The notes: generated by a model not told the origin, from the sequence alone. A stretch of 13,596 bases of DNA from Clostridia bacterium (GCA_012727745.1 JAAYGJ010000063.1:1-13596); one strand, 5' to 3'; positions 1-7,496 are shown, numbered from the stretch's first letter. Program-made: numbers and translations.

Positions 1-1069
1 CTCCACCACCAATCCGGGTATTACCGCCAACCCGGGAGAATTTATCACTTTTGCTTTACAGGTTAACAACCATGGCACACAAAGCCAGATTGTAGAGCTA
101 AGAATAGACAGTTGCCCTGAAGAATGGCAGGCCTCCCTTGAAGGCCGGGGAAGAAAAATAAGCCAGGTATTTGTAAGTGGGCAGTCCAGTGAAATGGTGG
201 ATTTAAAAGTCCAGATACCGGAAAATGCGCAAGAAGAGGTTTACACCATCACTGTTGCAGCTTTAAGAGGCGGCAGTCTGCTTGATAGTTTAAAACTAAC
301 CGTTAATATCAGCGAGACGCCAGCAGGCGAAGATAGACTTAAGGCTCAGTATTCTGAGCTAAAAGGTCCTGCTGATGCTACCTTTAATTATAAGCTCAGC
401 CTTACCAATAACGGCACTGATGAGCAGGCTTACAGCCTGGGAGCCGATATCCCCCAGGGCTGGCAGATCTCGTTTAAGCCTTCATATGAGCAACAGCAGG
501 TGGCCAGCATAACCGTTGCCGGCGGTGAAACCAAAAATCTCGATGTCAGTATTACTCCTGCTGCCAATGTCGAGGCAGGTGAGTATACTATCCCTGTATA
601 CGCCATAAGCAGCTCGGGGCGGGCTACGGCAGAACTCAAGCTAATCATCAGCGGTACTTACGAGCTGAATTTTTCTACCCCCTCCGGACGTTTAAACACG
701 GAAATAGTAGCCGGGCGAGACCAAAAAGTAACGCTGGAAGTTGAAAACAGCGGCAGTGCGCCCATTAATAACATTAACTTTTCCGCCCAGGCACCGGATA
801 ACTGGTCTGTAAGCTTTGATCCTAAAACCATAGACATTCTAAATCCCGGTGAAAAACGACAGCTTACTGCTACCATAACTGCCAGCAATAAAGCTATTGC
901 CGGCGATTATGTGGTAGCAATGAAAGCTACAGCCAATGAAGCAATAAACCAAGCAAATTTTAGAGTCACCGTCAAGACCTCCACCCTATGGGGCATTGTG
1001 GGCCTTGTCATTGTGCTCTTAGTATGCGCCGGGGTATACTGGGTTTTCCATCAATACGGGAGGCGGTAG
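1..1069 (+). CDS. NEW3-domain membrane-anchored protein, 5' partial
   Basis: The frame is open from the left edge (first full codon at base 2) to the TAG at 1067-1069, so the N-terminus lies outside the window. The visible 355 or so residues are tandem beta-sandwich repeats of the NEW3 (COG1470) kind. Each has a 'tolerant' N-x-G-x-x-x-Q/A strand, a W-x-(V/I/A)-S-(F/L) strand (EEWQASLEG, GWQISFKP, NWSVSFDP) and an E/G-rich turn before a V/I-D-V strand. One transmembrane helix follows (WGIVGLVIVLLVCAGVYWVF) and a short basic tail ends HQYGRR, giving an extracytoplasmic body with a C-terminal anchor. The next gene starts two bases after the stop and its ribosome site lies inside this gene's end, so this is the first visible cistron of an ABC cassette. 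NEW3 proteins next to ABC exporters are common in Firmicutes, but the substrate is not readable. The family call is good; the function is unknown. Confidence 0.85.
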   Translation, partial: STTNPGITANPGEFITFALQVNNHGTQSQIVELRIDSCPEEWQASLEGRGRKISQVFVSGQSSEMVDLKVQIPENAQEEVYTITVAALRGGSLLDSLKLTVNISETPAGEDRLKAQYSELKGPADATFNYKLSLTNNGTDEQAYSLGADIPQGWQISFKPSYEQQQVASITVAGGETKNLDVSITPAANVEAGEYTIPVYAISSSGRATAELKLIISGTYELNFSTPSGRLNTEIVAGRDQKVTLEVENSGSAPINNINFSAQAPDNWSVSFDPKTIDILNPGEKRQLTATITASNKAIAGDYVVAMKATANEAINQANFRVTVKTSTLWGIVGLVIVLLVCAGVYWVFHQYGRR

Positions 1070-1071
1070 AA

Positions 1072-2069
1072 TTGGCGGAGGCGACAAGACAGTTCCTGGT
1101 TGAAACTCACAACTTAACCAAACGCTACGGTCAGCTGACCGCTGTTGACAAGCTCAATTTAAAGGTAGAAAAGGAACCATATTCGGGCTCTTAGGCCCCA
1201 ATGGAGCAGGAAAAACTACAACCATTCTGATGTTAATGGGGCTTACCGAGCCTACAGAAGGAAGTGTATCTATCAACGGCTTTGACCCCGCTCGCGACCC
1301 TTTAAGGGTAAAATCCCTTGTTGCCTATCTGCCGGACAATGTAGGCTTTTATCAGGATATGAGCGGGCTGGCAAATTTACGCTATACCGCCGCGCTCAAC
1401 GGATTGCCACCAGAAATAGCCGAAAAACGCATTCAAAATGCTTTGGCAAAAGTGGAGCTAACTAAAGCCGCCGAGCGTAAAGTAGGCGAATATTCCCGCG
1501 GCATGCGCCAGCGCCTTGGCATTGCTGATCTGTTGGTAAAAGACCCGCCGCTGATTATCATGGATGAACCTACCCTTGGTATTGACCCCGAAGGTATACG
1601 GGAATTGCTGGAACTGATCAAGGAGCTGGCCCGTGAAGACAATCGAACCATTATTATTTCCTCTCACCTTTTACAGCAAGTACAGAAAATCTGCGATCAG
1701 GTTGGCATCTTTGTTAAGGGCAAGATGATTGCCTCCGGAACAATAGATCAACTTGGTAACCAGCTTTTGGCCGGACAAAAACTTAAGCTTGAGCTAATCG
1801 CCGAACCGCAAGACGAAGGACTGTATAAGCTCTGTCAGAGCTTTGACGCTGTGCTGGAGCTGAAGAAAGAGGACCAGATACTAACCCTAATGTGTGCAGA
1901 AGACATAAGGCCCCAGCTTGCTCAAAAAATAGTTACAGCAGGATACAAATTGTTACACCTGCATTTAAGAGGTTTTTCCTTAGACGATATATATCAACGT
2001 TACTTTCAAAGGGAGGAGGGAAATTATGAGCAAGGTCGCGATGCCGAAGCTAAACCTTCAAGAACTTAA
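1072..2069 (+). pseudogene. ABC transporter ATP-binding protein, frameshifted before Walker A
   Basis: This is the ATPase of an ABC-2 type exporter. The best start is TTG at 1072, with GGGAGG at 1058-1063 eight bases upstream. The first frame reads to LNLKVEK and would stop at 1192-1194. From about 1170 the protein continues in another frame as GTIFGLLGPNGAGKTT. One A is missing from the run at 1169-1172; five As instead of four restore a single 332-residue product. In restored numbering, Walker A GPNGAGKT is at about 42-49, the signature YSRGM at about 141-145, Walker B LIIMDEP at about 161-167, and the switch histidine (ISSH) at about 199. A C-terminal domain of about 110 residues follows, as usual for ABC-2 exporters. 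The end overlaps the permease by 44 bases. All catalytic motifs are intact, so a homopolymer sequencing error is as likely as true loss. As written, no ribosome site is placed to express the ATPase core alone. Confidence 0.88.
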
Positions 2070-3027
2070 TAATCTTTTGCAGGCTAACCGGGGTCTGGCC
2101 GCAGTGGTCAAGAAAGAAGTTTCAGATCACTTAAGCGGCAAACGTTTCCTGATATTAACCCTCCTGGTGGTAGCCGCCTGCCTCGCCTCCCTTTATATCG
2201 CTGCAACTTCAATTAGAACAGCGGCAGCAAGCCAGGAAAGCAGCTTTGTCTTTCTTAGGTTGTTTACAACTGCTGGGGCCAACCTGCCCTTTTCCTTCAC
2301 CTCCTTTGTTTCTTTCCTGGGGCCGCTGCTGGGCTTGATTATGGGCTTTGACGCCATTAGCGGTGAACGGGACCGGGGCACCTTAAGTCGGGTACTTTCC
2401 CAACCGATCTACCGCGATGCCTTAATTAACGGCAAATTCATCGCCGGGGTCATTGTTTTGGCTATTGTAATTTTTGGCCTGGGCTTTCTCACCGGCGGGA
2501 TGGGACTCATTATTTTTGGTGTCCCTCCTACGCTAGATGAGCTCTTGCGCATCCTGGCCTACCTGGCTTTGAGTGTAGTCTATATCTCTTTCTGGCTGGC
2601 CCTTTCTCTTCTTTTTTCAATAGTATTTCGTCAAACTACCACTTCGGCTCTAGCAGGGATAGCGCTATGGCTATTTTTCTCCCTGTTTGCAATCTTCCTG
2701 GTAGGGATGATTGCTGATGCAGTATGTCCAATTACTGATTCTAACAACCTGGAGCAGGTGATGGCCAATGCCAGGTTGCACCAGGGATTGAGCAAGCTCT
2801 CACCTAACACCCTCTACGACGAAGCAACTGTAACCATGCTTAACCCTTCAGTGAGGGCTCTCGGTGTGGTTATGCTGGAGCAAATTTACGGCGCCATTGA
2901 CGCCCCCCTTTCTTTCGGGCAAAGTATATTACTGATCTGGCCTCACCTGGTCGGCTTGATTGCCGCTACTTTAATCTGCTTTGCTGCCGCTTATTTTATC
3001 TTTATGCGGCAGGAGATAAGAGCTTAA
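2026..3027 (+). CDS. ABC-2 type transporter permease
   Basis: This 333-residue integral membrane protein should form the pore partner of the ATPase encoded just upstream. After an amphipathic N-terminus, hydrophobic segments lie at about 41-62, 92-112, 138-166, 175-201, 208-232 and 303-328. The conserved ABC-2 loop G-F-D-A-I-S-G-E-R-D-R-G-T-L followed by LSQP (about 107-127) sits after the second segment, as in the NosY/YhaP-like permeases. The ATG at 2026 is preceded by GGGAGGAGGG, which lies inside the end of the ATPase gene; the 44-base overlap implies translational coupling. The protein ends in a short basic tail (RQEIRA) right after the last helix. The sequence gives no substrate. The NEW3 neighbour hints at an extracytoplasmic accessory subunit of the same exporter. 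Confidence 0.88.
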   Translation: MSKVAMPKLNLQELNNLLQANRGLAAVVKKEVSDHLSGKRFLILTLLVVAACLASLYIAATSIRTAAASQESSFVFLRLFTTAGANLPFSFTSFVSFLGPLLGLIMGFDAISGERDRGTLSRVLSQPIYRDALINGKFIAGVIVLAIVIFGLGFLTGGMGLIIFGVPPTLDELLRILAYLALSVVYISFWLALSLLFSIVFRQTTTSALAGIALWLFFSLFAIFLVGMIADAVCPITDSNNLEQVMANARLHQGLSKLSPNTLYDEATVTMLNPSVRALGVVMLEQIYGAIDAPLSFGQSILLIWPHLVGLIAATLICFAAAYFIFMRQEIRA

Positions 3028-3124
3028 ACCCAGTAAGCGCAAAAACTATACCTGTATTCTCTCTGGCTATTCTTGGGCTTGGTAAAACCTGGCACAGCAG
3101 CGTGAAATAATTTGTGGCCAAAAG

Positions 3125-3158
3125 AAACCCCGGTGCAAATAAAATGCAGCCGGGGTTT
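3125..3158 (+). terminator. Terminator-like hairpin after the ABC cassette
   Basis: AAACCCCGG (3125-3133) pairs perfectly with CCGGGGTTT (3150-3158), and an inner TGCA/TGCA extends the stem around an AATAAAA loop. The run downstream is GTGCCTG, not T-rich, so it is a strong hairpin but a weak intrinsic terminator on the plus strand. It is the only structure seen between the permease and the thioesterase. Confidence 0.5.
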
Positions 3159-3186
3159 GTGCCTGTCCGGGTTTTCCTGTTATGCT
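3157..3186 (+). promoter_or_regulatory. Possible promoter of the thioesterase-PHP pair
   Basis: TATGCT at 3181-3186 is preceded by TG-T (extended -10 form), and a poor -35 TTGTGC lies at 3157-3162 with an 18-base spacer. It lies between the hairpin and the thioesterase gene, which is where a promoter is needed. A ribosome site AGGTGG at 3212-3217 then supports the ATG at 3224. The match to consensus is only moderate. Confidence 0.3.
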
Positions 3187-3223
3187 AGAATAAGTAGTAT
3201 GCTAATGATTATAGGTGGTATAA

Positions 3224-4036
3224 ATGCAAAACAACTTTTACTGTCGCTCTTATGAAGTCCATTATTATGAAATAAATGCCCTGCTGGAGGCAACACCGCT
3301 AACCATCTTCGCTTATTTAGAAGAAACGGCAACCTGTCATTCAGAAACTGCAGGAATGGGTGTAGAGAAGGTCAGCAAAGCAGGTAAAGGCTGGGTGGTT
3401 TATCGCTACAATTTACAGATGCAGCGTTACCCTCGCTGGCAGGATAAAGTTACTGTTGCTACCTGGGTAGAACGCTTTAAACGCTGTTTTGCCTACCGTA
3501 ATTTTCATATTTACGATGAGCATAATAACTTGCTGGGGCGGGCAGCCTCGCAGTGGGTTTTCCTGGACCTCAGCTCGAAAAAGCCGTTGCGTATACCTTC
3601 CCGGCTGGCAGACGCATATACTGTCCTCCCCCGGGCCGCAATCCCAGAAGCTTTTCAACAGTTGCCAGGAGTGACCGAACCTCTGGCTGGACGTGAATTT
3701 ACTGTCAGCGCTATTGATATTGACCTTAACAACCATGCCAATAATAAAAGGTACATTCACTGGTTGTTGGCAACCCTGCCGCTAGAAATTCACCAAAACT
3801 ATTTTCCGGCCCAGATCGAGATCATTTACAAAAAAGATGCTCTCTACGGTAACCATATCTTAAGCCAGTACCAGGAAGGGCCTGCTGCCGGTGATGAAAA
3901 ATGTTACCTTCACCGCCTCTCCTGTCTAGGAAGGAAACTGGAACTGGCCTTAGCCCGTACTAGCTGGCAAAAACGCCTGCCGCAAGATAAAAGCTCAATA
4001 AAAACAAGACATATAAATTTCAGAAAGGGACTGTAA
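3224..4036 (+). CDS. Acyl-ACP thioesterase (FatA/FatB-like, bacterial type)
   Basis: This cytosolic double-hotdog enzyme should hydrolyse acyl-ACP and release free fatty acids. Its 270 residues fit the bacterial acyl-ACP thioesterase family (about 240-270). The N-terminal hotdog begins with the typical FYCRSYEVHYYEINA. The helix GWVVYRYNLQM and the W-V-x-x-F-K-R strand (81-87) follow the plant and bacterial pattern. The second hotdog holds the D-L-N-N-H signature at 167-171 (catalytic Asp167, Asn169 and His171 by homology to plant FatB), then A-N-N-x-x-Y-I-x-W. The position of the plant catalytic Glu (YRREC) appears to be Asp205 here (IYKKDALYG). The start has AGGTGG seven bases upstream. The PHP gene begins eight bases after the stop, so the two are probably cotranscribed, although no shared pathway is obvious. 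Identification is strong; chain-length preference cannot be read. Confidence 0.88.
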   Translation: MQNNFYCRSYEVHYYEINALLEATPLTIFAYLEETATCHSETAGMGVEKVSKAGKGWVVYRYNLQMQRYPRWQDKVTVATWVERFKRCFAYRNFHIYDEHNNLLGRAASQWVFLDLSSKKPLRIPSRLADAYTVLPRAAIPEAFQQLPGVTEPLAGREFTVSAIDIDLNNHANNKRYIHWLLATLPLEIHQNYFPAQIEIIYKKDALYGNHILSQYQEGPAAGDEKCYLHRLSCLGRKLELALARTSWQKRLPQDKSSIKTRHINFRKGL

Positions 4037-4044
4037 CCGTAACA

Positions 4045-4902
4045 ATGAAACTTGCAAGGACTGATTATCATATTCACCCCAACTATTCTATCGATGCTTC
4101 TCCGATCCGGATAAAGGATTATTGTTTCAGGGCCTTAGAGCTCGGGCTGGTGGAAATATGCTTCACAACCCATGTTGAGATCGACCCGGTAAGGCGGGAA
4201 ATAGACAATTATGTCGCCTTAAATGGGGAAAAAATACCCGTTTTAAACCTGGCCTGGCTCGATAACTATTTTGATGAAATTACTAAAGCACAGGAAGCAT
4301 TTAAGACAGACAGCCTTAAAATAAAGGCGGGAATTGAAATCGGGTACTGCCAGGGTGTAGAAAAGGACATTGAGATAATCGTGGGCAACTATCCTTTTGA
4401 TTTTGTCCTCGGCGCTATTCATTGTCTTGACCATATTGCGATTTCTTCGCTGAAAGAAAGCCCTAACTATTACAAAACCAGAAGTTTAGCCACAATGCGG
4501 GCAGACTACTTTACAACCTTAAAAGAGGCGGTTACATCGGGCTTTTTTGACTGTATAGCCCATCTAGACCTTTACCGGCGCTATGGTTTCAAGCATTATG
4601 GTCCCGAAATATTAACTATCCATCGGGGCGTGATAGAACCGATCTTTGAAGAAATGGCCCGCCGGGGAATGGGGCTGGAAATCAATACCTCCAGCCGCCG
4701 CAGGGGCTTAAAGGAATTCCACCCTGCCAAAGAAATAGTTGCCCTGGCGGCAAAAGCAGGGGTTAAAATTTTTACTGTCGGCTCTGATGCCCACTCCCTT
4801 GAACAGCTCGGCGACTACATCGATGAGGCCCTGGCTTTTCTGAAACAATTTAAGCTCACTAACCATGTTTACTCTCAGCGACGTGCCATCCCCTGCTTAT
4901 AA
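4045..4902 (+). CDS. PHP-domain phosphoesterase, histidinol-phosphatase-like
   Basis: This 285-residue PHP-superfamily metallophosphoesterase has the full set of metal-ligand motifs: H9-x-H11 (DYHIHPNYS), D17, H43 in FTTH, E98 in GIEIGY, H126 in GAIHCLD, H173 in IAHLDL, and D248-x-H250 in GSDAH. The overall pattern and length match HisJ/HisK-type L-histidinol-phosphate phosphatases, but related PHP proteins act on other phosphomonoesters and there is no his gene nearby. One deviation is T42 where the family usually has D (FTDH). The gene follows the thioesterase by eight bases, with a poorly spaced AAAGGGA about 15 bases before the ATG, so translation may be coupled. It faces the inositol-phosphate operon tail to tail. 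A role as the missing DIPP phosphatase is possible but unsupported beyond proximity. Confidence 0.78.
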   Translation: MKLARTDYHIHPNYSIDASPIRIKDYCFRALELGLVEICFTTHVEIDPVRREIDNYVALNGEKIPVLNLAWLDNYFDEITKAQEAFKTDSLKIKAGIEIGYCQGVEKDIEIIVGNYPFDFVLGAIHCLDHIAISSLKESPNYYKTRSLATMRADYFTTLKEAVTSGFFDCIAHLDLYRRYGFKHYGPEILTIHRGVIEPIFEEMARRGMGLEINTSSRRRGLKEFHPAKEIVALAAKAGVKIFTVGSDAHSLEQLGDYIDEALAFLKQFKLTNHVYSQRRAIPCL

Positions 4903-4933
4903 CCGTTCTCATCGCTTAGACCCTGAGAAGGTT
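4901..4933. terminator. Hairpin between two convergent stop codons
   Basis: AACC (4901-4904) plus TTCTCA (4906-4911) pairs with TGAGAA (4924-4929) plus GGTT (4930-4933), a ten-pair stem with one bulged G and a 12-base loop. It fits exactly between the PHP stop (4900-4902) and the stop of the opposing CDP-alcohol transferase (4936-4934). Neither side has a clear T run, so it may be a shared but weak bidirectional terminator. Confidence 0.4.
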
Positions 4934-5551
4934 CTACATCAATTCGCGAGCTATATACAGGCGCAGCAAGGTCTGGAAGTGGGTAATGGCTGCCAGCAGA
5001 ACAAGGGTAGGCAGCAACAAATTGAATATACCGCCCAGCATAATAATGAATAGTCTGCCGTCACGGTTAGCCGGAAGATAACGAAATACACCATCATTTA
5101 TCTCCGGTATGAAAGCTTTACCTGTAAGGGTGTTATACTTCTCCTTAAAAAGCATAGACATGGGTAAGCCTGTAAGGGCTGCTACTCCAATCAGTAACGC
5201 TAATGGATGGCCTGTCGTGCTATAGCAGGCATAGCTCATACCTGTAACAATGAAAAAATCGGCGTAGCGGTCGAGGATGGCATCAAAAATTCCTCCATAA
5301 TTAGTTTTCATAAATTTTAAGCGGGCAATTTCCCCATCCACTCCGTCAAATATTGAACTAAGCTGGGCCAATAATCCTCCCCACAATGGCTGCATCCCCG
5401 CAAAACAAAGGGCTGAAGCTACTGCCGTCACAAAGGATAAAAACGTAATATGGTTTGGTACTAACCCCGTTCGCGCCAGGTATTTTGTTATCTTAAGCGA
5501 AAACCTGCGATTTATAGTTCGCGAAATAAAACCATCTTTAGGCGGTATCAA
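4934..5551 (-). CDS. CDP-alcohol phosphatidyltransferase domain: probable DIPP synthase half of IPCT/DIPPS
   Basis: This membrane enzyme half should join CDP-inositol and inositol-1-phosphate to give di-myo-inositol phosphate phosphate. The CDP-alcohol motif D-x2-D-G-x2-A-R-x8-G-x3-D-x3-D is complete: D69, D72-G73, A76-R77, G86, D90, D94, counted from the TTG at 5551. Hydrophobic segments lie at about 35-67, 95-135 and 165-195. The start PPKDGFISRTINRRFS resembles the linker seen in fused IPCT/DIPPS proteins. The frame runs without a break back to a TAA at 5626-5624, and beyond that TAA the same frame is the cytidylyltransferase. The region before TTG 5551 has no good ribosome site, so independent translation is doubtful. 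Transfer to a lipid (a phosphatidylinositol-type product) is the alternative, but the attached inositol-phosphate cytidylyltransferase favours DIPP. If the stop is read through or is an error, the real gene is 6265-4934, 443 codons. Confidence 0.8.
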   Translation of the reverse strand: MIPPKDGFISRTINRRFSLKITKYLARTGLVPNHITFLSFVTAVASALCFAGMQPLWGGLLAQLSSIFDGVDGEIARLKFMKTNYGGIFDAILDRYADFFIVTGMSYACYSTTGHPLALLIGVAALTGLPMSMLFKEKYNTLTGKAFIPEINDGVFRYLPANRDGRLFIIMLGGIFNLLLPTLVLLAAITHFQTLLRLYIARELM

Positions 5552-5623
5552 CGACTGTATCAGGAGCTTTTCTGCCTGTTTATAGCTTGGCCAGTCATCT
5601 ACATCAATCCAGGCACCATCGAT

Positions 5624-6265
5624 TTAATGCAATTTAACTTTACCTGCCTCTGCTAATAGGTTCACTGCATCAGTAAGGGCATAATAACCCCGCCCAATCG
5701 AGCCGGCCAGCGCCTCCAACAACGCTCCAGTATCGAAGAAAAGACCACAATCCACAGCGTTAAAATCAGGCAAATCCTTACCTAATTTGAGCGCATAATT
5801 ACCATCCGCTTTAATCTTAGTACACTCAGCCAGATCATAAACTTTTTCCAGGCGCCTGTCAGCAGCGAGCAACAGCTCACCCTGGTTAATATTATCCGCC
5901 TGGGCAATAAAGGTTTTTAATAAATCCACTTCAAAAAGGTGGTCAGCCATCATTAAAATATATTTTTCCCCCTGGCAATAATCCTGCTGAAAGGTATAGG
6001 CTGAAACGCCGTTCCCAAGTCTCCACTCAGAATTGTGTAAATAACTAATCGCCACGCCGTACTTTTCACCGTTACCAAAATAATCCTGGAGCTGGCTGGC
6101 GTCACAACCGGTTATAATTACAAACTCCTTGATACCGCATTCACGCAAGGACAGGATGTTACGTTCTATTAAAGATAGGCCCAATAAACGTACAAGAGGC
6201 TTAGGCCTGTTGGTGTAAGGCCTTAGCCTCTTCCCTTCACCAGCAGCAAGGAGGACAGCTCTCAC
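5624..6265 (-). CDS. NTP transferase domain: probable inositol-1-phosphate cytidylyltransferase half of IPCT/DIPPS, stopped early
   Basis: This domain should activate inositol-1-phosphate with CTP to CDP-inositol. The nucleotide-binding signature LAAGEGKRLRPYTNRPKPL is at 6-24, with the loop G-N-G-V-S-A-Y at 84-90 and the metal-binding Asp108 in MMADH. The TAA at codon 214 cuts the domain short. After it the same frame continues I-D-G-A-W-I-D-V-D-D, which carries the second metal-binding Asp of this fold (about 221/223) and its closing helix. The 213-residue product should therefore lack an essential ligand. The GTG start at 6265-6263 overlaps the TAG of the synthase gene by one base (TAGTG), and GGAGGG lies seven bases upstream, so translation is coupled. 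Fused and separate versions of these two activities are both known in DIP producers, but a natural split would not fall inside the domain. Substrate assignment relies on the neighbours. Confidence 0.8.
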   Translation of the reverse strand: MRAVLLAAGEGKRLRPYTNRPKPLVRLLGLSLIERNILSLRECGIKEFVIITGCDASQLQDYFGNGEKYGVAISYLHNSEWRLGNGVSAYTFQQDYCQGEKYILMMADHLFEVDLLKTFIAQADNINQGELLLAADRRLEKVYDLAECTKIKADGNYALKLGKDLPDFNAVDCGLFFDTGALLEALAGSIGRGYYALTDAVNLLAEAGKVKLH

Positions 6266-7356
6266 TAGCGTTCCCTCCTACCCTCAATAAACTCCTCCAC
6301 CATCTTCTTGGCTTCCGTGTCGGTATACTGGAGCGGTGGCGATTTCATAGTATAAGCTGAAATAGAATTTAAGATGCCGCCGATTCCACGATCGAGGGCC
6401 AGTTTCATGCATCTAATAGCATCGATCATAACCCCGCCGCTGTTAGGTGCATCTTCGACGGAAAGTTTAACATCCAGAGTCAGCGGCACATTGCCAAACC
6501 CTCTTCCTTCCATACGTATATGACAAATCTTATTATCATTTAACCAGGGGATATAATCGCTGGGACCAATATGGATATTATCGTCAGCCAATGCAACCTT
6601 CAGCTCCGCTTGTACCGACTGGGTTTTTGATTTTTTCTTGGTAGCAAGCCTGCTGCGGTTGAGCATGTTCAAGAAATCCGTATTGCCGCCAAAGTTTAAC
6701 TGGTAAGTGCGATCAAGGATCACACCCCGGTTTTCAAATAATTTGGTCAAAGTACGGTGAACAATCGTTGCCCCCACCTGGCTTTTTACATCGTCACCGA
6801 TAATAGGAATATTTTTATCGCGGAACTTCTGGGCCCAGGTCTCATCAGAGGCGATAAAAACAGGCATGGCATTAATAAAGCCTACACCGGCCTCCAAGCA
6901 GGCCTCAGCATAATATTTTGCCGCTTTTTCTGAGCCTACCGGCAAATAATTGATCAGAATTTCCGCGCCACTTTCCTTTAATACTTTAGCTACGTCACAT
7001 GGTTCCTGATTAGCAACTATAAAAGTCTTGTCCGGGTCATAATTAGCCATATGTTCGGATATTCCGTCTAAGACCGGCCCCATATGTACCTGGACCGGAT
7101 AATCTGGTAACTGGCTATAAAAGACAGTAGTACAGTTAGGCCTGGCAAATATTGCTTCCTTAAGACTTTTGCCTACTTTACGTTTATCCACGTCAAAAGC
7201 AGCAACTACCTTAATGTCTCCCGGTTTGTAACCTCCCAGGTCATAATGCATCAAGCCGATTACATTTTCAGGTGATTGCTTGTACATTTCTATTCCCTGC
7301 AATAAAGCGCTGGCACAGTTTCCTACACCTGCAATAGCTACGTTTATCCTCGCCAC
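6265..7356 (-). CDS. ino1: L-myo-inositol-1-phosphate synthase
   Basis: This NAD-dependent enzyme converts glucose-6-phosphate to L-myo-inositol-1-phosphate, the entry step to DIP or inositol lipids. Its 363 residues match the short archaeal/actinobacterial/thermophile type (about 360-390), not the roughly 520-residue eukaryotic type. The Rossmann start is VAIAGVGNCASALLQG. The active-site block GDDVKSQVGATIVHR is at about 188-202, and YQLNFGGNTDFLNM plus R-L-x-x-K-K-K-S-K-T follow at about 219-246, all typical of the family. The start is GTG at 7356, with AGGAGGAGG seven bases upstream. The gene is first in a coupled operon with the cytidylyltransferase and DIPP synthase. Expression should be governed by the long leader upstream, which holds a CIRCE operator and an attenuator. 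The call is secure; DIP as the end product is inferred from the operon. Confidence 0.95.
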   Translation of the reverse strand: MARINVAIAGVGNCASALLQGIEMYKQSPENVIGLMHYDLGGYKPGDIKVVAAFDVDKRKVGKSLKEAIFARPNCTTVFYSQLPDYPVQVHMGPVLDGISEHMANYDPDKTFIVANQEPCDVAKVLKESGAEILINYLPVGSEKAAKYYAEACLEAGVGFINAMPVFIASDETWAQKFRDKNIPIIGDDVKSQVGATIVHRTLTKLFENRGVILDRTYQLNFGGNTDFLNMLNRSRLATKKKSKTQSVQAELKVALADDNIHIGPSDYIPWLNDNKICHIRMEGRGFGNVPLTLDVKLSVEDAPNSGGVMIDAIRCMKLALDRGIGGILNSISAYTMKSPPLQYTDTEAKKMVEEFIEGRRER

Positions 7357-7440
7357 TATAAAACCTCCTCCTCTTTATTTTAGTTTTTTGCAATAAATTT
7401 TTAATTAGTTTTCATAATTAGCTTCTTAAATAAAAGCTAC

Positions 7441-7449
7441 CACCTCCTT
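7441..7449 (-). promoter_or_regulatory. Orphan consensus Shine-Dalgarno in the ino1 leader
   Basis: The minus strand reads AAGGAGGTG, a nine-base perfect match to the 16S 3' end, between the leader terminator and ino1. No start codon with a reasonable reading frame lies at normal spacing: a GTG inside the motif opens five codons (GTG GTA GCT TTT ATT TAA), and an ATG about 24 bases on opens four codons (MKTN). It may serve a tiny leader peptide or act as a ribosome standby site. Confidence 0.45.
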
Positions 7450-7459
7450 AACGAATATA

Positions 7460-7496
7460 AAAAACACTCCAGGCTGTTCTCGCCAGGAGTGTTTTT
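7460..7496 (-). terminator. Intrinsic terminator in the ino1 leader (attenuator, off state)
   Basis: On the minus strand AAAAACACTCC (7496-7486) pairs with GGAGTGTTTTT (7470-7460), an 11-pair stem. After one mismatch the inner GGC/GCC pairs around a seven-base loop. The stem runs into TTTTTTATATT (7464-7454). The position, downstream of the promoter and about 100 bases before ino1, makes it an attenuator rather than an end-of-gene terminator. Confidence 0.75.

Noticed and set aside
3413..3760. 115-codon minus-strand frame opposite the thioesterase
   Set aside because: It is antisense to a well-conserved gene, lacks a ribosome site and shows no domain pattern.
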